Source: a virus
IMG/VR virus record: IMGVR_UViG_3300042691_024710
Location: 1-45,761 of that record
Strand: one strand, 5' to 3'
DNA length: 45,761 bases
Below are positions 1 to 8,088 of this stretch, one piece after another. The notes under the pieces were generated by a model. The model was not told where the DNA came from, ran no database searches, and saw only the letters and a list, made by a program, of their open reading frames with translations. A program made the translations under genes and the position numbers. Each line of letters begins with the position of its first letter. Position 1 is the first letter of the stretch.

Positions 1-2
1 AA

Positions 3-89
3 CCATTAGCTGCTGCTGTTGCAAATTGTGACTGTTCTACAGTTCAATTTACAGATGAGTTTGCTGCTGATGAAAATGGTCTTGGATAA
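3..89 (+). CDS. C-terminal end of an upstream gene (partial), possibly a head protein
   Basis: The frame starting at base 3 is open to a TAA at 87-89 and encodes 28 residues ending in DENGLG, with a CDC motif near its start. The gene begins outside the window. It is followed at once by a strong hairpin terminator, as often seen after a highly expressed gene such as the major capsid protein, and in crAss-like genomes the capsid gene lies upstream of this block. That identity is only a positional guess; the visible residues match no motif I know. Confidence 0.55.
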   Translation, partial: PLAAAVANCDCSTVQFTDEFAADENGLG

Positions 90-92
90 TAT

Positions 93-120
93 AAAGGGAA
101 GGGTTTCCTTCCCTTTTTTT
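93..120 (+). terminator. Rho-independent terminator after the upstream gene
   Basis: A perfect 10-bp stem (93-102 with 107-116), G/C-rich at its core (GGGAAGG/CCTTCCC) with a 4-base loop, runs straight into a T tract (114-120). It begins 3 bases after the stop codon of the upstream partial gene and 30 bases before the next start, so it separates that transcript from the fiber cassette. Confidence 0.9.
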
Positions 121-145
121 CTTTTAACTATTAATAAATACTAAA

Positions 146-535
146 ATGGGGATTCCTAGATATTTAGAAGAGAAAATTAAAAGTATAGTTCATTGTTGTA
201 CTTCATTAGCTATTCCTCGTACTTCAGGTGATACTGTTAAAACAAGTGAAACACTTGGTGGTAAACCTGTTTACTTAGGATATTTTTCTGTTGACCTTAA
301 TGCTACAAGTCCTATTGTAGTTTCAGGTACTAATATTGAAAACTTAGTTGGTGCTGAAATTATTTGTAAATTAGCATCAGGTGAACAATATGTAGTTAAT
401 GGTGGTGCTTTAGTTGCTACTATATGTGATGCATCTGTATTTGTAGATGCAACAGGTGACTTATCAATAGATTGGTCAACAGCACATGGTGCAGGTGATA
501 CACTTGAACTTTATCTTAAATATACTCTTCTCTAA
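146..535 (+). CDS. Small beta-rich virion protein, unknown function
   Basis: This is a 129-residue protein whose family I do not recognise. A short helical N-terminus (about residues 1-20, MGIPRYLEEKIKSIV) is followed by alternating hydrophobic/polar residues that suggest a beta sandwich, with several cysteines (HCC near 17-19, IICK, ATICD). It is the first gene after the terminator and the first of a same-strand run of closely packed structural genes, so a decoration or fiber-base role is plausible but inferred only from position. The start has no Shine-Dalgarno box and follows an A/T-rich leader (ACTAAA). Confidence 0.75.
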   Translation: MGIPRYLEEKIKSIVHCCTSLAIPRTSGDTVKTSETLGGKPVYLGYFSVDLNATSPIVVSGTNIENLVGAEIICKLASGEQYVVNGGALVATICDASVFVDATGDLSIDWSTAHGAGDTLELYLKYTLL

Positions 536-539
536 AATT

Positions 540-1412
540 ATGCTTCTATTATCTAAAACAGATAATTGTAACTACCTTGAAATAAAGTCAGAAACTCTTT
601 CTGACTTTATTTCTAATAGTGCAAATTATACCAATCTAACAATTGCAACTACTATTAATTGTTGTGATGATACTGCAATTACTTCTGAAATAGATGAAGA
701 TGTAATTGATTTAAGAAAGTGGACATTAAACTTTCCTGTTGATAGTACATTGATAATGCAAGGAATGTACTTTGAAGATATATATACAGGACAACAATGG
801 AATGCATTTTCAACTACTTATCCTGTAAGCACTTATATGTGTTCAACAGGAGATATTACATTATTGTTTCCTATTATACAAGCTTGGTTTACTGCTAACT
901 TTAGTGTAATTGTAAGTCAATCTTATACTTATAATCTAAGTACTAATGTATGTACTTATGAAATAACTAATTTACCTTCTAATATTAAACCAGTACAATT
1001 ACATACTAAGAATGTATCAGGTGTAGATTTATATACTTATTTTCAATATTTTCCAATTAATAATTTATTCTTTACTGCTAATTCAATGATAATGTCACCA
1101 CAATATTTTGGTGGTAATGAATTTGTAGATGGAATATATAGTGTAGAACTTACATTTACTACTGAAAGTGGAAACATTATTACAGAAAAAAATTGTTTCT
1201 TTTTAGATTGTAAAACAGGTTGTGAAGTATCAACAAAGTTAAAAGAACTACAAAAAATTAAAGAAGTAGAAAATGCTACTAATATCTTTTTATTGCATTA
1301 CACCTTAACTGAAGGTTCTAATTGTGGTTGCAATTGTAGTGAACTTTGTGAATTATTTCGGAAATTGTGCCTTGAATTAAATTCATCTTCTTGTCTTTGT
1401 GGCTGTGTATAA
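540..1412 (+). CDS. Structural protein with cysteine-rich C-terminus, unknown function
   Basis: The protein has 290 residues when started at the ATG at 540, four bases after the preceding stop. An in-frame ATG at 486 would overlap the previous gene by 50 bases, so 540 is preferred. The body (about 1-220) is beta-rich and aromatic. The last 66 residues form a helix-like segment followed by a dense cysteine cluster: about ten cysteines including DCKTGC, NCGCNC and a terminal CLCGCV. Such a cluster could bind metal or form disulfides; which one cannot be told here. Nearby, the downstream gene's N-terminus is also cysteine-containing, so the two may pack together. I do not recognise the family. 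Confidence 0.75.
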   Translation: MLLLSKTDNCNYLEIKSETLSDFISNSANYTNLTIATTINCCDDTAITSEIDEDVIDLRKWTLNFPVDSTLIMQGMYFEDIYTGQQWNAFSTTYPVSTYMCSTGDITLLFPIIQAWFTANFSVIVSQSYTYNLSTNVCTYEITNLPSNIKPVQLHTKNVSGVDLYTYFQYFPINNLFFTANSMIMSPQYFGGNEFVDGIYSVELTFTTESGNIITEKNCFFLDCKTGCEVSTKLKELQKIKEVENATNIFLLHYTLTEGSNCGCNCSELCELFRKLCLELNSSSCLCGCV

Positions 1413-1414
1413 TT

Positions 1415-2977
1415 ATGAAAAAATGGAATTGTAATATAGTTGCTAATATGTATGATAGAGTAATCCGAAGAAAATTTGGATTACTTTGTAATGATGATAC
1501 ATCTAATGAAGACTTTATTAATTCATATATAAATAGATTAGATTGTACCCCTATCAATTTACAATGTGTTGACTCTCAACCTTGTGATAGTATTACTACT
1601 ATAACTGAATGTAATCTTATTTTAAATGTAACATTACAATTAGAACCTACTAATTCTATTTATACTTTTGTACCTGATTTATACAATGCAGTAGGAACTC
1701 CAACTTATAACTGGACTTATAATCCTTTACATTGGACATTTGTATCTCTTATAAATGGAGTATTAAAATTAGAACCTACTATAACTAATGGTTCATCTAT
1801 AACTACAACAGTATCATTAGTAGTTGAAGATGAAAGAGGTTGTAAAGCAAACTTTACAACAGGTAAATTTACTTACTTAGGAGGTTGTACTGACCCTGAT
1901 GCTATTAATTATAATCCATTAGCTACATTTGATAATGGTAGTTGTTATTATACAGAGTTATCATTTTCAATAAGTTATATATGTCAACCTGATACAAGTG
2001 GAACTATATCATTAGTAATATCAGGAGGTGTAGCACCATATACTGTAATAGGTACACAAAATGGTACTAATTTACCTAATGGTTCATCATATAGTGCTTA
2101 TGTTGTAGATTCATTAGGTAACACTACTCCTATTCAATCAGGAACTATTAGTTGTCCATTTGATTGTGGAGCAATAGAAATCTTAGATAACTTTGATTCA
2201 ATATGTCAATTAGATGACTTTGGTAATAATACAGGATTTGCTACAATATATTGTACTCCATCAGGTGGTACTTCTCCATATACTACTACAATATCTATTA
2301 ATAGTAATCCTGCAATACCATTTGTAAATGGCTCAACAGTTTCTAATTTAGATGAACTTATTATTTATATTGTAGATGCTAATGGTTGTGAATATGAAAG
2401 TAGTTTATATACAATAGATTGTCCTCCATATTCTCCTGGTGGTTCAGGTACTTGTGATGAATTAGAATCTGACTTTGAAGGAGCAGGAACTGAATTTTAT
2501 TTAGGATTAAGAACTACTGATAGAAACTTTACAGGTGGAGGTTATTCACTTGAATATGATATAGCATTTGGAGTTATTAATTTACCAGTAGGTTATACTA
2601 CTGCTAACATATCTAATATTGATTATACTGTTGAAAATATATCTCCTGTTGGATTAATTCAACAATATCATTCAGGACCATGTACTATTTGTGCTGATAA
2701 TATGGGATTTCCTGCAATTAATGGAAATGATTTATCAGGAGCATGGGGAACAGTTGCAAACTTTTATGCTAACTATAACTTTAATTGTGACCTTAATGGT
2801 GATGAAATACAAATATTAAGATTACAAGTAGATGCAATTATTACATTTACTAACTTCACTAATGTTTGTCAATTATGTATTTCTACTGAAATAGAATTAG
2901 AATATTTACCTTGTGATAGAGTATTTACTGAAAATCAAGTTGCTCAATTAGTTAATGTAACAATTTGTGAACCATAA
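1415..2977 (+). CDS. Fiber/adhesin-like protein with SprB-type repeats
   Basis: The protein has 520 residues when started at 1415, two bases after the previous stop; the in-frame ATG at 1391 would overlap the previous gene. Order of parts: a short cysteine-containing head (1-60); an immunoglobulin-like region (about 60-155); a motif reading CTDPDAINYNP..ATFDNGSC at about 158-177, a cysteine-bracketed Asp/Asn-rich loop common in Bacteroidota and their phages; two SprB/PKD-like repeats (about 183-250 and 262-335) with the signatures GGVAPYT..VVDSLGN and GGTSPYT..IVDANGC; and a larger beta domain (346-520) with many cysteines. SprB repeats occur in Flavobacterium gliding adhesins. A role as head or tail fiber contacting the cell surface is inferred from this content and its place beside other fiber genes. 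Confidence 0.8.
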   Translation: MKKWNCNIVANMYDRVIRRKFGLLCNDDTSNEDFINSYINRLDCTPINLQCVDSQPCDSITTITECNLILNVTLQLEPTNSIYTFVPDLYNAVGTPTYNWTYNPLHWTFVSLINGVLKLEPTITNGSSITTTVSLVVEDERGCKANFTTGKFTYLGGCTDPDAINYNPLATFDNGSCYYTELSFSISYICQPDTSGTISLVISGGVAPYTVIGTQNGTNLPNGSSYSAYVVDSLGNTTPIQSGTISCPFDCGAIEILDNFDSICQLDDFGNNTGFATIYCTPSGGTSPYTTTISINSNPAIPFVNGSTVSNLDELIIYIVDANGCEYESSLYTIDCPPYSPGGSGTCDELESDFEGAGTEFYLGLRTTDRNFTGGGYSLEYDIAFGVINLPVGYTTANISNIDYTVENISPVGLIQQYHSGPCTICADNMGFPAINGNDLSGAWGTVANFYANYNFNCDLNGDEIQILRLQVDAIITFTNFTNVCQLCISTEIELEYLPCDRVFTENQVAQLVNVTICEP

Positions 2978-2988
2978 TTTTTAATACT

Positions 2989-3381
2989 ATGAATATTGAC
3001 CCTATACTTGCTAAATTTATAATGGGTGCTTTTGGTTTTATGTTTACAGCACTAATAGGAATATTAGTATGGTTGTCTAAAGGAGTAATGACTAAAATAG
3101 ATGTCATTGTAAAAAATCAAGAAACTGATGCTGTAGATAGAACAGGTATCAAAAAAGATATAGATGTTATTAAAACTGATATGAATGTAGTTAAATTAGA
3201 AATGAAAGACATTTCTGATATAAAGCAAAAGCTTGTTAGAATTGAAACTAATGAAAAATTCCTATTAGATGATGTTACAAGTTTTAAAGATAATATCAAC
3301 ACTACTCAAAAAAAACTAAATGAATTATCTGAAAAAGTATTAGTTCAAGAACAAATAATATCTATACTTAAACCTAAATGA
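2989..3381 (+). CDS. Membrane-anchored coiled-coil protein
   Basis: This 130-residue protein has one clear transmembrane helix near the N-terminus (about residues 8-30, FIMGAFGFMFTALIGILVWL) and then a long heptad-patterned, charged region (about 35-127) expected to form a coiled coil. The gene directly upstream of the two-helix holin-like gene suggests a lysis or membrane-complex role; Bacteroidota phages often pair such proteins with holins. No catalytic motif is visible. It could be an accessory lysis protein or a holin of its own; I cannot choose. Confidence 0.7.
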   Translation: MNIDPILAKFIMGAFGFMFTALIGILVWLSKGVMTKIDVIVKNQETDAVDRTGIKKDIDVIKTDMNVVKLEMKDISDIKQKLVRIETNEKFLLDDVTSFKDNINTTQKKLNELSEKVLVQEQIISILKPK

Positions 3382-3388
3382 TTACACT

Positions 3389-3631
3389 ATGAGTAAATTA
3401 ATAAATACACTTGAACTAATAAAAAAATATCAAAGACCTTTAAGGACTCTTATTTGGACTTTGTTGATTACAATATCTTATTTAACTTGTTTGTATAGCA
3501 CTAAACCTTGTAATGAAGGATTTGTAATTGAAGGAATACTAATAGCTATGTTTGTAGATATGGGTATTTATACTATAAGTAGAACATTTGAAAAAACTAA
3601 AAATATAGAAAATAATGACAACCAGGGATGA
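3389..3631 (+). CDS. Putative holin, two membrane helices
   Basis: This 80-residue protein has two predicted membrane helices (about 18-37, LRTLIWTLLITISYLTCLYS; about 45-63, FVIEGILIAMFVDMGIYTI) separated by a short loop with one cysteine, a basic N-terminus and a charged polar tail (EKTKNIENNDNQ). Size and topology fit small two-helix holins that open the inner membrane at lysis. It lies 7 bases after a membrane/coiled-coil gene and its 3' end overlaps the next gene by 17 bases. No endolysin is recognisable nearby, so the holin call rests on topology and context. Confidence 0.6.
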   Translation: MSKLINTLELIKKYQRPLRTLIWTLLITISYLTCLYSTKPCNEGFVIEGILIAMFVDMGIYTISRTFEKTKNIENNDNQG

Positions 3632-3905
3632 TATTCACAAAATTAAACAAGCTTTAGAATGTGCTTGTCAAAACAATGCAAGTAATGTTACATTATTAAC
3701 TGACATTGATACTATATTAACTAATTTATATGAAGTTACACTTAGAGCTAATTGGACTACTTATGCTCCTAACTCAATAGTATATACTTATGATGCTAAT
3801 AATAATGTAACAACTGCTAAGTTTTATTCAGGTGCTACTCTTGTATTTACTCAAACATTTACTTATGATGCTAATAACAATTGCACAAGTATAACTGTAT
3901 CTTAA
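3615..3905 (+). CDS. Small structural protein with two YD-type repeats
   Basis: This 96-residue protein has a helical N-terminal third (about 1-40, DDIHKIKQALECACQ) and a C-terminal half made of two copies of a short beta repeat, YTYDANNNVTTAKF and FTYDANNNCTSITV, which resemble YD/RHS repeats. The gene starts inside the last codons of the holin-like gene (17-base overlap) and ends one base before the next start, so it is probably translationally coupled. It opens the fiber-module series and is likely part of the fiber or its chaperone; this is inferred from position. Confidence 0.7.
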   Translation: MTTRDDIHKIKQALECACQNNASNVTLLTDIDTILTNLYEVTLRANWTTYAPNSIVYTYDANNNVTTAKFYSGATLVFTQTFTYDANNNCTSITVS

Positions 3906-3906
3906 T

Positions 3907-5172
3907 ATGTATAGAATTAACCCCTATACTGGAAAACTTGATAATATTGGCAGTTACCAAAATATTGGTTTTTCAGACTCCCCCAATTTTGATGCATTTA
4001 GTAGATTGAGAATTTCAAATCCCCTTACTTTATTAAGTTCTCAATTAACCTATGACCTTTCTCCTTTATTGTTTGAACAAATAACAAATGGTACAGGTGC
4101 AAGTATATCACATGATGCTACAAACAGATATGCAAATATAGCATTTTCATCTACCCCTACAGGTGGAAAAGCCATAATGCAAAGCTTTGAATATTTACCA
4201 TATCAACCAGGAAAATCACAATTGATATTTGTAACATTTAATTTTGTTGAAGGTGTTTCTAATGTATTAAAGTTTGCAGGTTACTCAGATGGTGTTAATG
4301 GTATTGAGTATCAATTAAATGGTAATCAAAAACAATTTGTTTTATACTCTTCTACATCAAATGGTAATATTACTAAATTACAATCAGAATGGAATTTAGA
4401 TAAGTTAGATGGTACAGGCCCTAGTGGTGTTACATTAGCAACAGATAAAGTTCAAATACTTGTAATTGACTTACAAGCATTGTATGCAGGTAGAGTTAGA
4501 ATAGGTTTTGATATTGAAGGTGTAATAATATATGCACATGAATTTTTACATGCTAATCAAATATCACCTCCTTATCTTGCATCTGCTAGTTTACCTGTAA
4601 GATGTGGAATGACATCTACTGCAACAGTAACTACATCAATGTATTTTCTTTGTACTGCTGTAATATCAGAAGGTGGAGGAGAAGATATAAATCAGTTTGG
4701 TTATACTTTTCAACAGATGAGTGGTTCTGTAAGTGTACTGACATCACCTACACATGTAATGACACTTAGACCTAAATTATTATTTAATAGTATAACTAAT
4801 AGGTCAAGAGTTTCTTTTATTGATGTTGAAATTTATAATGGAGGTAACCAACCTGTAGAATGGCATTTAGTTGTTGGTCAAGCTTTATCAGGTACTACAA
4901 CATTTACTGATGTTAATAGTAATTATTCAAGTACAGAATATAATACTGCAGGAACATTAAGTGGTGCTTATGCTGTTAAAATAGATGGTGGTTGGGTAAC
5001 TTCAGGTGGTAGTTTTAAATCAGTTACAAATACTGCTATCAATTCAAGATATCCAATAACATTAAATGCTGCAGGTGCACATAGAACTTTAGGTACAATT
5101 ACTCTCATTTTAACAAGTTTAAGTGGAACACAAGTATGTAGAGGAGCAATAAAATTTAGAGAAATAAGATAA
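3907..5172 (+). CDS. Tail fiber / virion surface protein
   Basis: This 421-residue protein begins with the short peptide RINPYTGKLD, which recurs at the start of the gene at 5188. It then has the signature DSPNFDAFSRLRISNP.TL (about residues 23-43), a motif I recognise from structural proteins of many unrelated phages. The rest is beta-rich, with a glycine-rich turn (SEGGGED, about 253-259) and a terminal beta domain. It starts one base after the preceding stop (TAAtATG). The fiber role is inferred from motif and neighbours; the receptor is unknown. Confidence 0.75.
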   Translation: MYRINPYTGKLDNIGSYQNIGFSDSPNFDAFSRLRISNPLTLLSSQLTYDLSPLLFEQITNGTGASISHDATNRYANIAFSSTPTGGKAIMQSFEYLPYQPGKSQLIFVTFNFVEGVSNVLKFAGYSDGVNGIEYQLNGNQKQFVLYSSTSNGNITKLQSEWNLDKLDGTGPSGVTLATDKVQILVIDLQALYAGRVRIGFDIEGVIIYAHEFLHANQISPPYLASASLPVRCGMTSTATVTTSMYFLCTAVISEGGGEDINQFGYTFQQMSGSVSVLTSPTHVMTLRPKLLFNSITNRSRVSFIDVEIYNGGNQPVEWHLVVGQALSGTTTFTDVNSNYSSTEYNTAGTLSGAYAVKIDGGWVTSGGSFKSVTNTAINSRYPITLNAAGAHRTLGTITLILTSLSGTQVCRGAIKFREIR

Positions 5173-5187
5173 TTAAAATATAATAAC

Positions 5188-5595
5188 ATGTCATACAAAT
5201 TAAATCCTATAACAGGTAAACTTGATTATTATCAACAAGTTATAATATCACTTATTGGAGCATGCTCTGATGAAACAACTGCCTTAACTACAGGAACAGG
5301 TAAATTAACTTTTAGATTACCTTATGATTTTACTTTATCAGAAGTAAGAGCAAGTTTAACAACTGCTCAATCTTCAGGTTCTATTTTTACTGTAGATATA
5401 AATCAAAATGGTACATCAATACTTGGTACTAAACTAACTATTGATAATGGAGAAAAAACATCTGTTACAGCAGCTACTGCTGCTACAATTGTTACAAGTA
5501 ATTTAACTAATGATGCTGAAATGACAATAGACATTGACCAAATAGGAGATGGTACAGCAAAAGGTTTGAAAGTCACTTTAATAGGTTTTATATAA
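5188..5595 (+). CDS. Fiber module protein, GTGKLTFRLPY type
   Basis: This 135-residue protein has the N-terminal docking-like peptide KLNPITGKLD followed by a compact beta domain. The domain carries conserved segments GTGKLTFRLPYDFTL, GSIFTVDINQNG, TKLTIDNGEKTS and DIDQIGDGTAKGLKVTLIG. I recognise this as a module carried at the tips or ends of tail fibers in many tailed phages, usually as a domain of a longer protein; here it is a separate gene with its own anchor. Exact biochemical role is unknown. Confidence 0.8.
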   Translation: MSYKLNPITGKLDYYQQVIISLIGACSDETTALTTGTGKLTFRLPYDFTLSEVRASLTTAQSSGSIFTVDINQNGTSILGTKLTIDNGEKTSVTAATAATIVTSNLTNDAEMTIDIDQIGDGTAKGLKVTLIGFI

Positions 5596-5596
5596 T

Positions 5597-6400
5597 ATGA
5601 TGATAATTGACCCATATAGGTTTTCAGAAACTTGTGACCCTGATGCTGAATTATTTATTACAGCTACAGGTATAACTAATGTTACTCAAAAATCTGCTAT
5701 TTGTAAATTAGTTAGTGCTTTAAAAACTAATAACTTATGGATTAAAATGAAAGCAATTTATCCATTTGTAGGAGGTACTGCTACTACACATAAGTATAAC
5801 CTTAAAAATCCTTTAGATACTGATGCAGCACATAGAATTGTTTTCAATGGTGGTTGGACACATAGTAGTACAGGTATTCTTGCTAATGGTGTAAATGCTT
5901 ATGCAAATACAAATGTTCCAATGAATGCATTAAGCCAAAATGATGCACATATATCTATATATAGCAGAACAAATAGTGTTATTACTACAATAGATTTAGG
6001 TGTTCAATTTACTACAATATCTTTTAGTTCTTTTATTGCTGCAAGAATATCTGGTAATTTTAATTCAAGATTAAACACATCAGGTTTTACAGATGGTTTA
6101 ACAGCAAATGCAGATTCAAGAGGTCAATATATTTCTTGGAGAACTGATGGAAGTAAAATAACAACAAGAAAAAATAATAATGTAGCAAATGCATTTAATC
6201 AAACTTCAACAAGTGCAGGTGCTAATGTTTTACCTTATTTTATTGGTAACTTAAATTTTAATGGTACTCCATTAGGAGGATATTACAGTAATAGAGAATA
6301 TGCTTTTGCAAGTTTAGGTCCAGCATTAACAAGTGCTGAAACATTAATATTTCATACTATAGTACAAGATTTTGAAACACTTTTAGGTAGACAAGTTTAA
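5597..6400 (+). CDS. Putative fiber protein, lectin-like fold possible
   Basis: This 267-residue protein has the string DPDAELFITATGITNVTQKSAICKLV near its start and KAIYPFVGGTATTHKYNLKNP with GGWTHSSTG further on (about residues 50-95). This arrangement recurs in fiber and structural proteins of Bacteroidota phages and resembles concanavalin/LamG-like carbohydrate-binding modules, though I cannot confirm the fold by eye. It starts one base after the previous stop (TAAtATG) and is followed after one base by the next gene. Binding a host glycan is a reasonable but untested inference. Confidence 0.75.
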   Translation: MMIIDPYRFSETCDPDAELFITATGITNVTQKSAICKLVSALKTNNLWIKMKAIYPFVGGTATTHKYNLKNPLDTDAAHRIVFNGGWTHSSTGILANGVNAYANTNVPMNALSQNDAHISIYSRTNSVITTIDLGVQFTTISFSSFIAARISGNFNSRLNTSGFTDGLTANADSRGQYISWRTDGSKITTRKNNNVANAFNQTSTSAGANVLPYFIGNLNFNGTPLGGYYSNREYAFASLGPALTSAETLIFHTIVQDFETLLGRQV

Positions 6401-6401
6401 T

Positions 6402-6614
6402 ATGATACAAGTAGGACTTTTAACATTAGAACAATATTATAACATTGTAGGTATGCCTTATGATGAAGATTCATATTTTAATCCAATTCAAGATATAGAT
6501 GATAACTGGGTTATAAGTACAGAAGAGATAGAATTTTGTGTAATATTAGATTTTATGTGGGTAAAGAATTTACCATTGATAGAATATAAACCAAAACCAT
6601 CACCCTTTTTATAA
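6402..6614 (+). CDS. Short conserved fiber-cassette protein
   Basis: This 70-residue acidic, aromatic protein contains FNPIQDIDDNWVISTEE and a FMWVKNLPLI segment. The same strings occur as tails of fiber proteins in Bacteroidota phages (recalled, not searched), so it may be a split-off fiber end or a partner of the preceding lectin-like protein. It starts one base after the preceding gene (TAAtATG) and is the last gene before the cassette terminator. Confidence 0.65.
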   Translation: MIQVGLLTLEQYYNIVGMPYDEDSYFNPIQDIDDNWVISTEEIEFCVILDFMWVKNLPLIEYKPKPSPFL

Positions 6615-6643
6615 AATTAAATTTGATAAATAGCCAAAGTTTT

Positions 6644-6679
6644 AAGATATTTGTTATCAAACAAATATCTTTTTATTTT
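6644..6679 (+). terminator. Terminator ending the fiber cassette
   Basis: A perfect 12-bp stem (6644-6655 with 6660-6671) with the loop ATCA is followed by TTTATTTT. The stem is A/T-rich, but its length and T tract fit an intrinsic terminator. It lies in the 65-base gap between the last fiber gene and the nuclease gene and ends just before the nuclease ATG at 6680. Confidence 0.75.
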
Positions 6680-7405
6680 ATGAGCAAGCAAGTATTAAGT
6701 ATTATTAGTGATTCATTTTCTAAACTTTTATTTCAAGAAGATAAACATATATACACAGTAGATGAAAAAGTACTTCCTTCAGTTTCTGCTATGGTTAAAA
6801 CACATTGTCTTCCTTTTGATGAATTATATTGGGCAAAGAAAGAAGAACAAAAAGGGAAAGAGAATATTCAACAAGTCCTTGAGAGATGGGAAAGAAAAAG
6901 AAACATTGCAACAACCAATGGTACTTCAGTACATGTATATGCAGAAAAATGGTGGCAAAGAAAAGATTCCATACCCAAAAATAATCAACAGAAAGCGGTA
7001 AAAGATTTTTTAGAAGAATTAACAGCAACAGGAAGATATAGTTTATTACATACTGAGTTACAAATGTATTCTGAAAAATATAACTATGCAGGTACTTGTG
7101 ATTTACTAATGTGGGATAACTTAAAAGACCATGCTATTATAATGGATTATAAAACAAATGAAGAGTTAGATAAGCAATTTGGATTTTTATTAGAACCATT
7201 TAGTTATAGTGCTAATACAGCATTTAATAAATATCAGATTCAGTTAAGTTATTATCAATTAATTTTAGAAGAAGTAAATATAAAAGTTGAAGAAAGATTT
7301 ATAATATGGTTAAAGCATGATGGAACTTATGAAGTAAGACCATGTTTTGATTTTACAAATGTTTTAAAAGACTATTTAAATATACATATCAATGAAAGTT
7401 GTTGA
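6680..7405 (+). CDS. PD-(D/E)XK family nuclease
   Basis: The protein has 241 residues when started at 6680 (MSKQVLSII), just past the terminator; an in-frame ATG at 6623 would put the terminator inside the coding region. The nuclease core is visible: a Glu/hydrophobic strand (LLHTELQMYS), GTCDLLMW with D141, DYKT with D156-x-K158, and Q188LSYYQ, the order typical of RecB/Cas4-like PD-(D/E)XK enzymes. The metal-binding and catalytic residues look intact. crAss-like genomes commonly carry such a nuclease in the structural block; a role in packaging or recombination is possible but not shown. The 3' end overlaps the next gene by 14 bases. Confidence 0.85.
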   Translation: MSKQVLSIISDSFSKLLFQEDKHIYTVDEKVLPSVSAMVKTHCLPFDELYWAKKEEQKGKENIQQVLERWERKRNIATTNGTSVHVYAEKWWQRKDSIPKNNQQKAVKDFLEELTATGRYSLLHTELQMYSEKYNYAGTCDLLMWDNLKDHAIIMDYKTNEELDKQFGFLLEPFSYSANTAFNKYQIQLSYYQLILEEVNIKVEERFIIWLKHDGTYEVRPCFDFTNVLKDYLNIHINESC

Positions 7406-8087
7406 AGCTATACAAAGAGTTCAGTCTTTATATTCTAAAGGTGTTGCTGCTGATGACAGAAGATTAACTAATAGACACATTTACAGTAAGTTAAAAACTG
7501 TAAGGTCAAGATTACTTTATGAAAAAGTAGTCAAAAAACAATTTATATCAAGTACTAATTATCAGGTATTAAATTGTGTTGAACTTGTTAAAGCACCTAT
7601 ACATGAATGTCCTTGTATTCCTCCATTAGGTTGTTGTATATATAAAACTAAATATCAATTACCTACACCTGTAAGTGGTATTGGTGGACACATTATAAGA
7701 AGTGTTACATCTTTAGATGGTAGTATAGTGTATTCAGAAATAACCTGGCAGGATAAAAAATATAAACAGTATGATAAATATACTGCTACAAAACCTGATT
7801 ACTTTATTTCTGATGAATACTTATATGTTACTGCTAAGAATGAAGCTGAAGTAATTAGAATAGAAATATTATTAGATGACCCTGTTGAAGGATATAATTT
7901 TCCATCATATTGTCCTAATCTTCAAGATGCATGTATTTCAATTTATGATAGAGAATTTCATTTAGATAACTCTATGTTTGATGCAATGATAGAGATTACA
8001 GTTCAAAGTTTATTACAAGTATTTGTATCAGGAGTAGAAGATGAGTCTAATAACTCTAAAGATAATCTATCACAACAAAATAAGTAA
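7392..8087 (+). CDS. crAss-type virion ring / tail stabilization protein
   Basis: This 231-residue protein has a helical N-terminus with DDRRLTNRHIYSKLKTVRSRLLYEK (about residues 20-44), a pattern I recognise from the small conserved structural protein of crAss-like phages next to the IHF-like gene. A cysteine-containing beta section follows (HECPCIPPLGCC, about 74-85), then a helical C-terminus. In the known structure of PhicrAss001 several proteins from this gene block form stacked rings below the portal; I cannot tell which ring this is. It overlaps the nuclease gene by 14 bases, which suggests coupled translation. Confidence 0.65.
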   Translation: MKVVEAIQRVQSLYSKGVAADDRRLTNRHIYSKLKTVRSRLLYEKVVKKQFISSTNYQVLNCVELVKAPIHECPCIPPLGCCIYKTKYQLPTPVSGIGGHIIRSVTSLDGSIVYSEITWQDKKYKQYDKYTATKPDYFISDEYLYVTAKNEAEVIRIEILLDDPVEGYNFPSYCPNLQDACISIYDREFHLDNSMFDAMIEITVQSLLQVFVSGVEDESNNSKDNLSQQNK

Positions 8088-8088
8088 A

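Noticed and set aside
6622-6653. TTTG at 6622-6625 and GATATTTG at 6646-6653, spaced 20 bases, resembling the Bacteroidota -33/-7 promoter (TTTG/TAnnTTTG).
   Set aside because: The -7 match lacks the leading T and lies inside the left arm of the terminator hairpin; in such AT-rich DNA this match is expected by chance.
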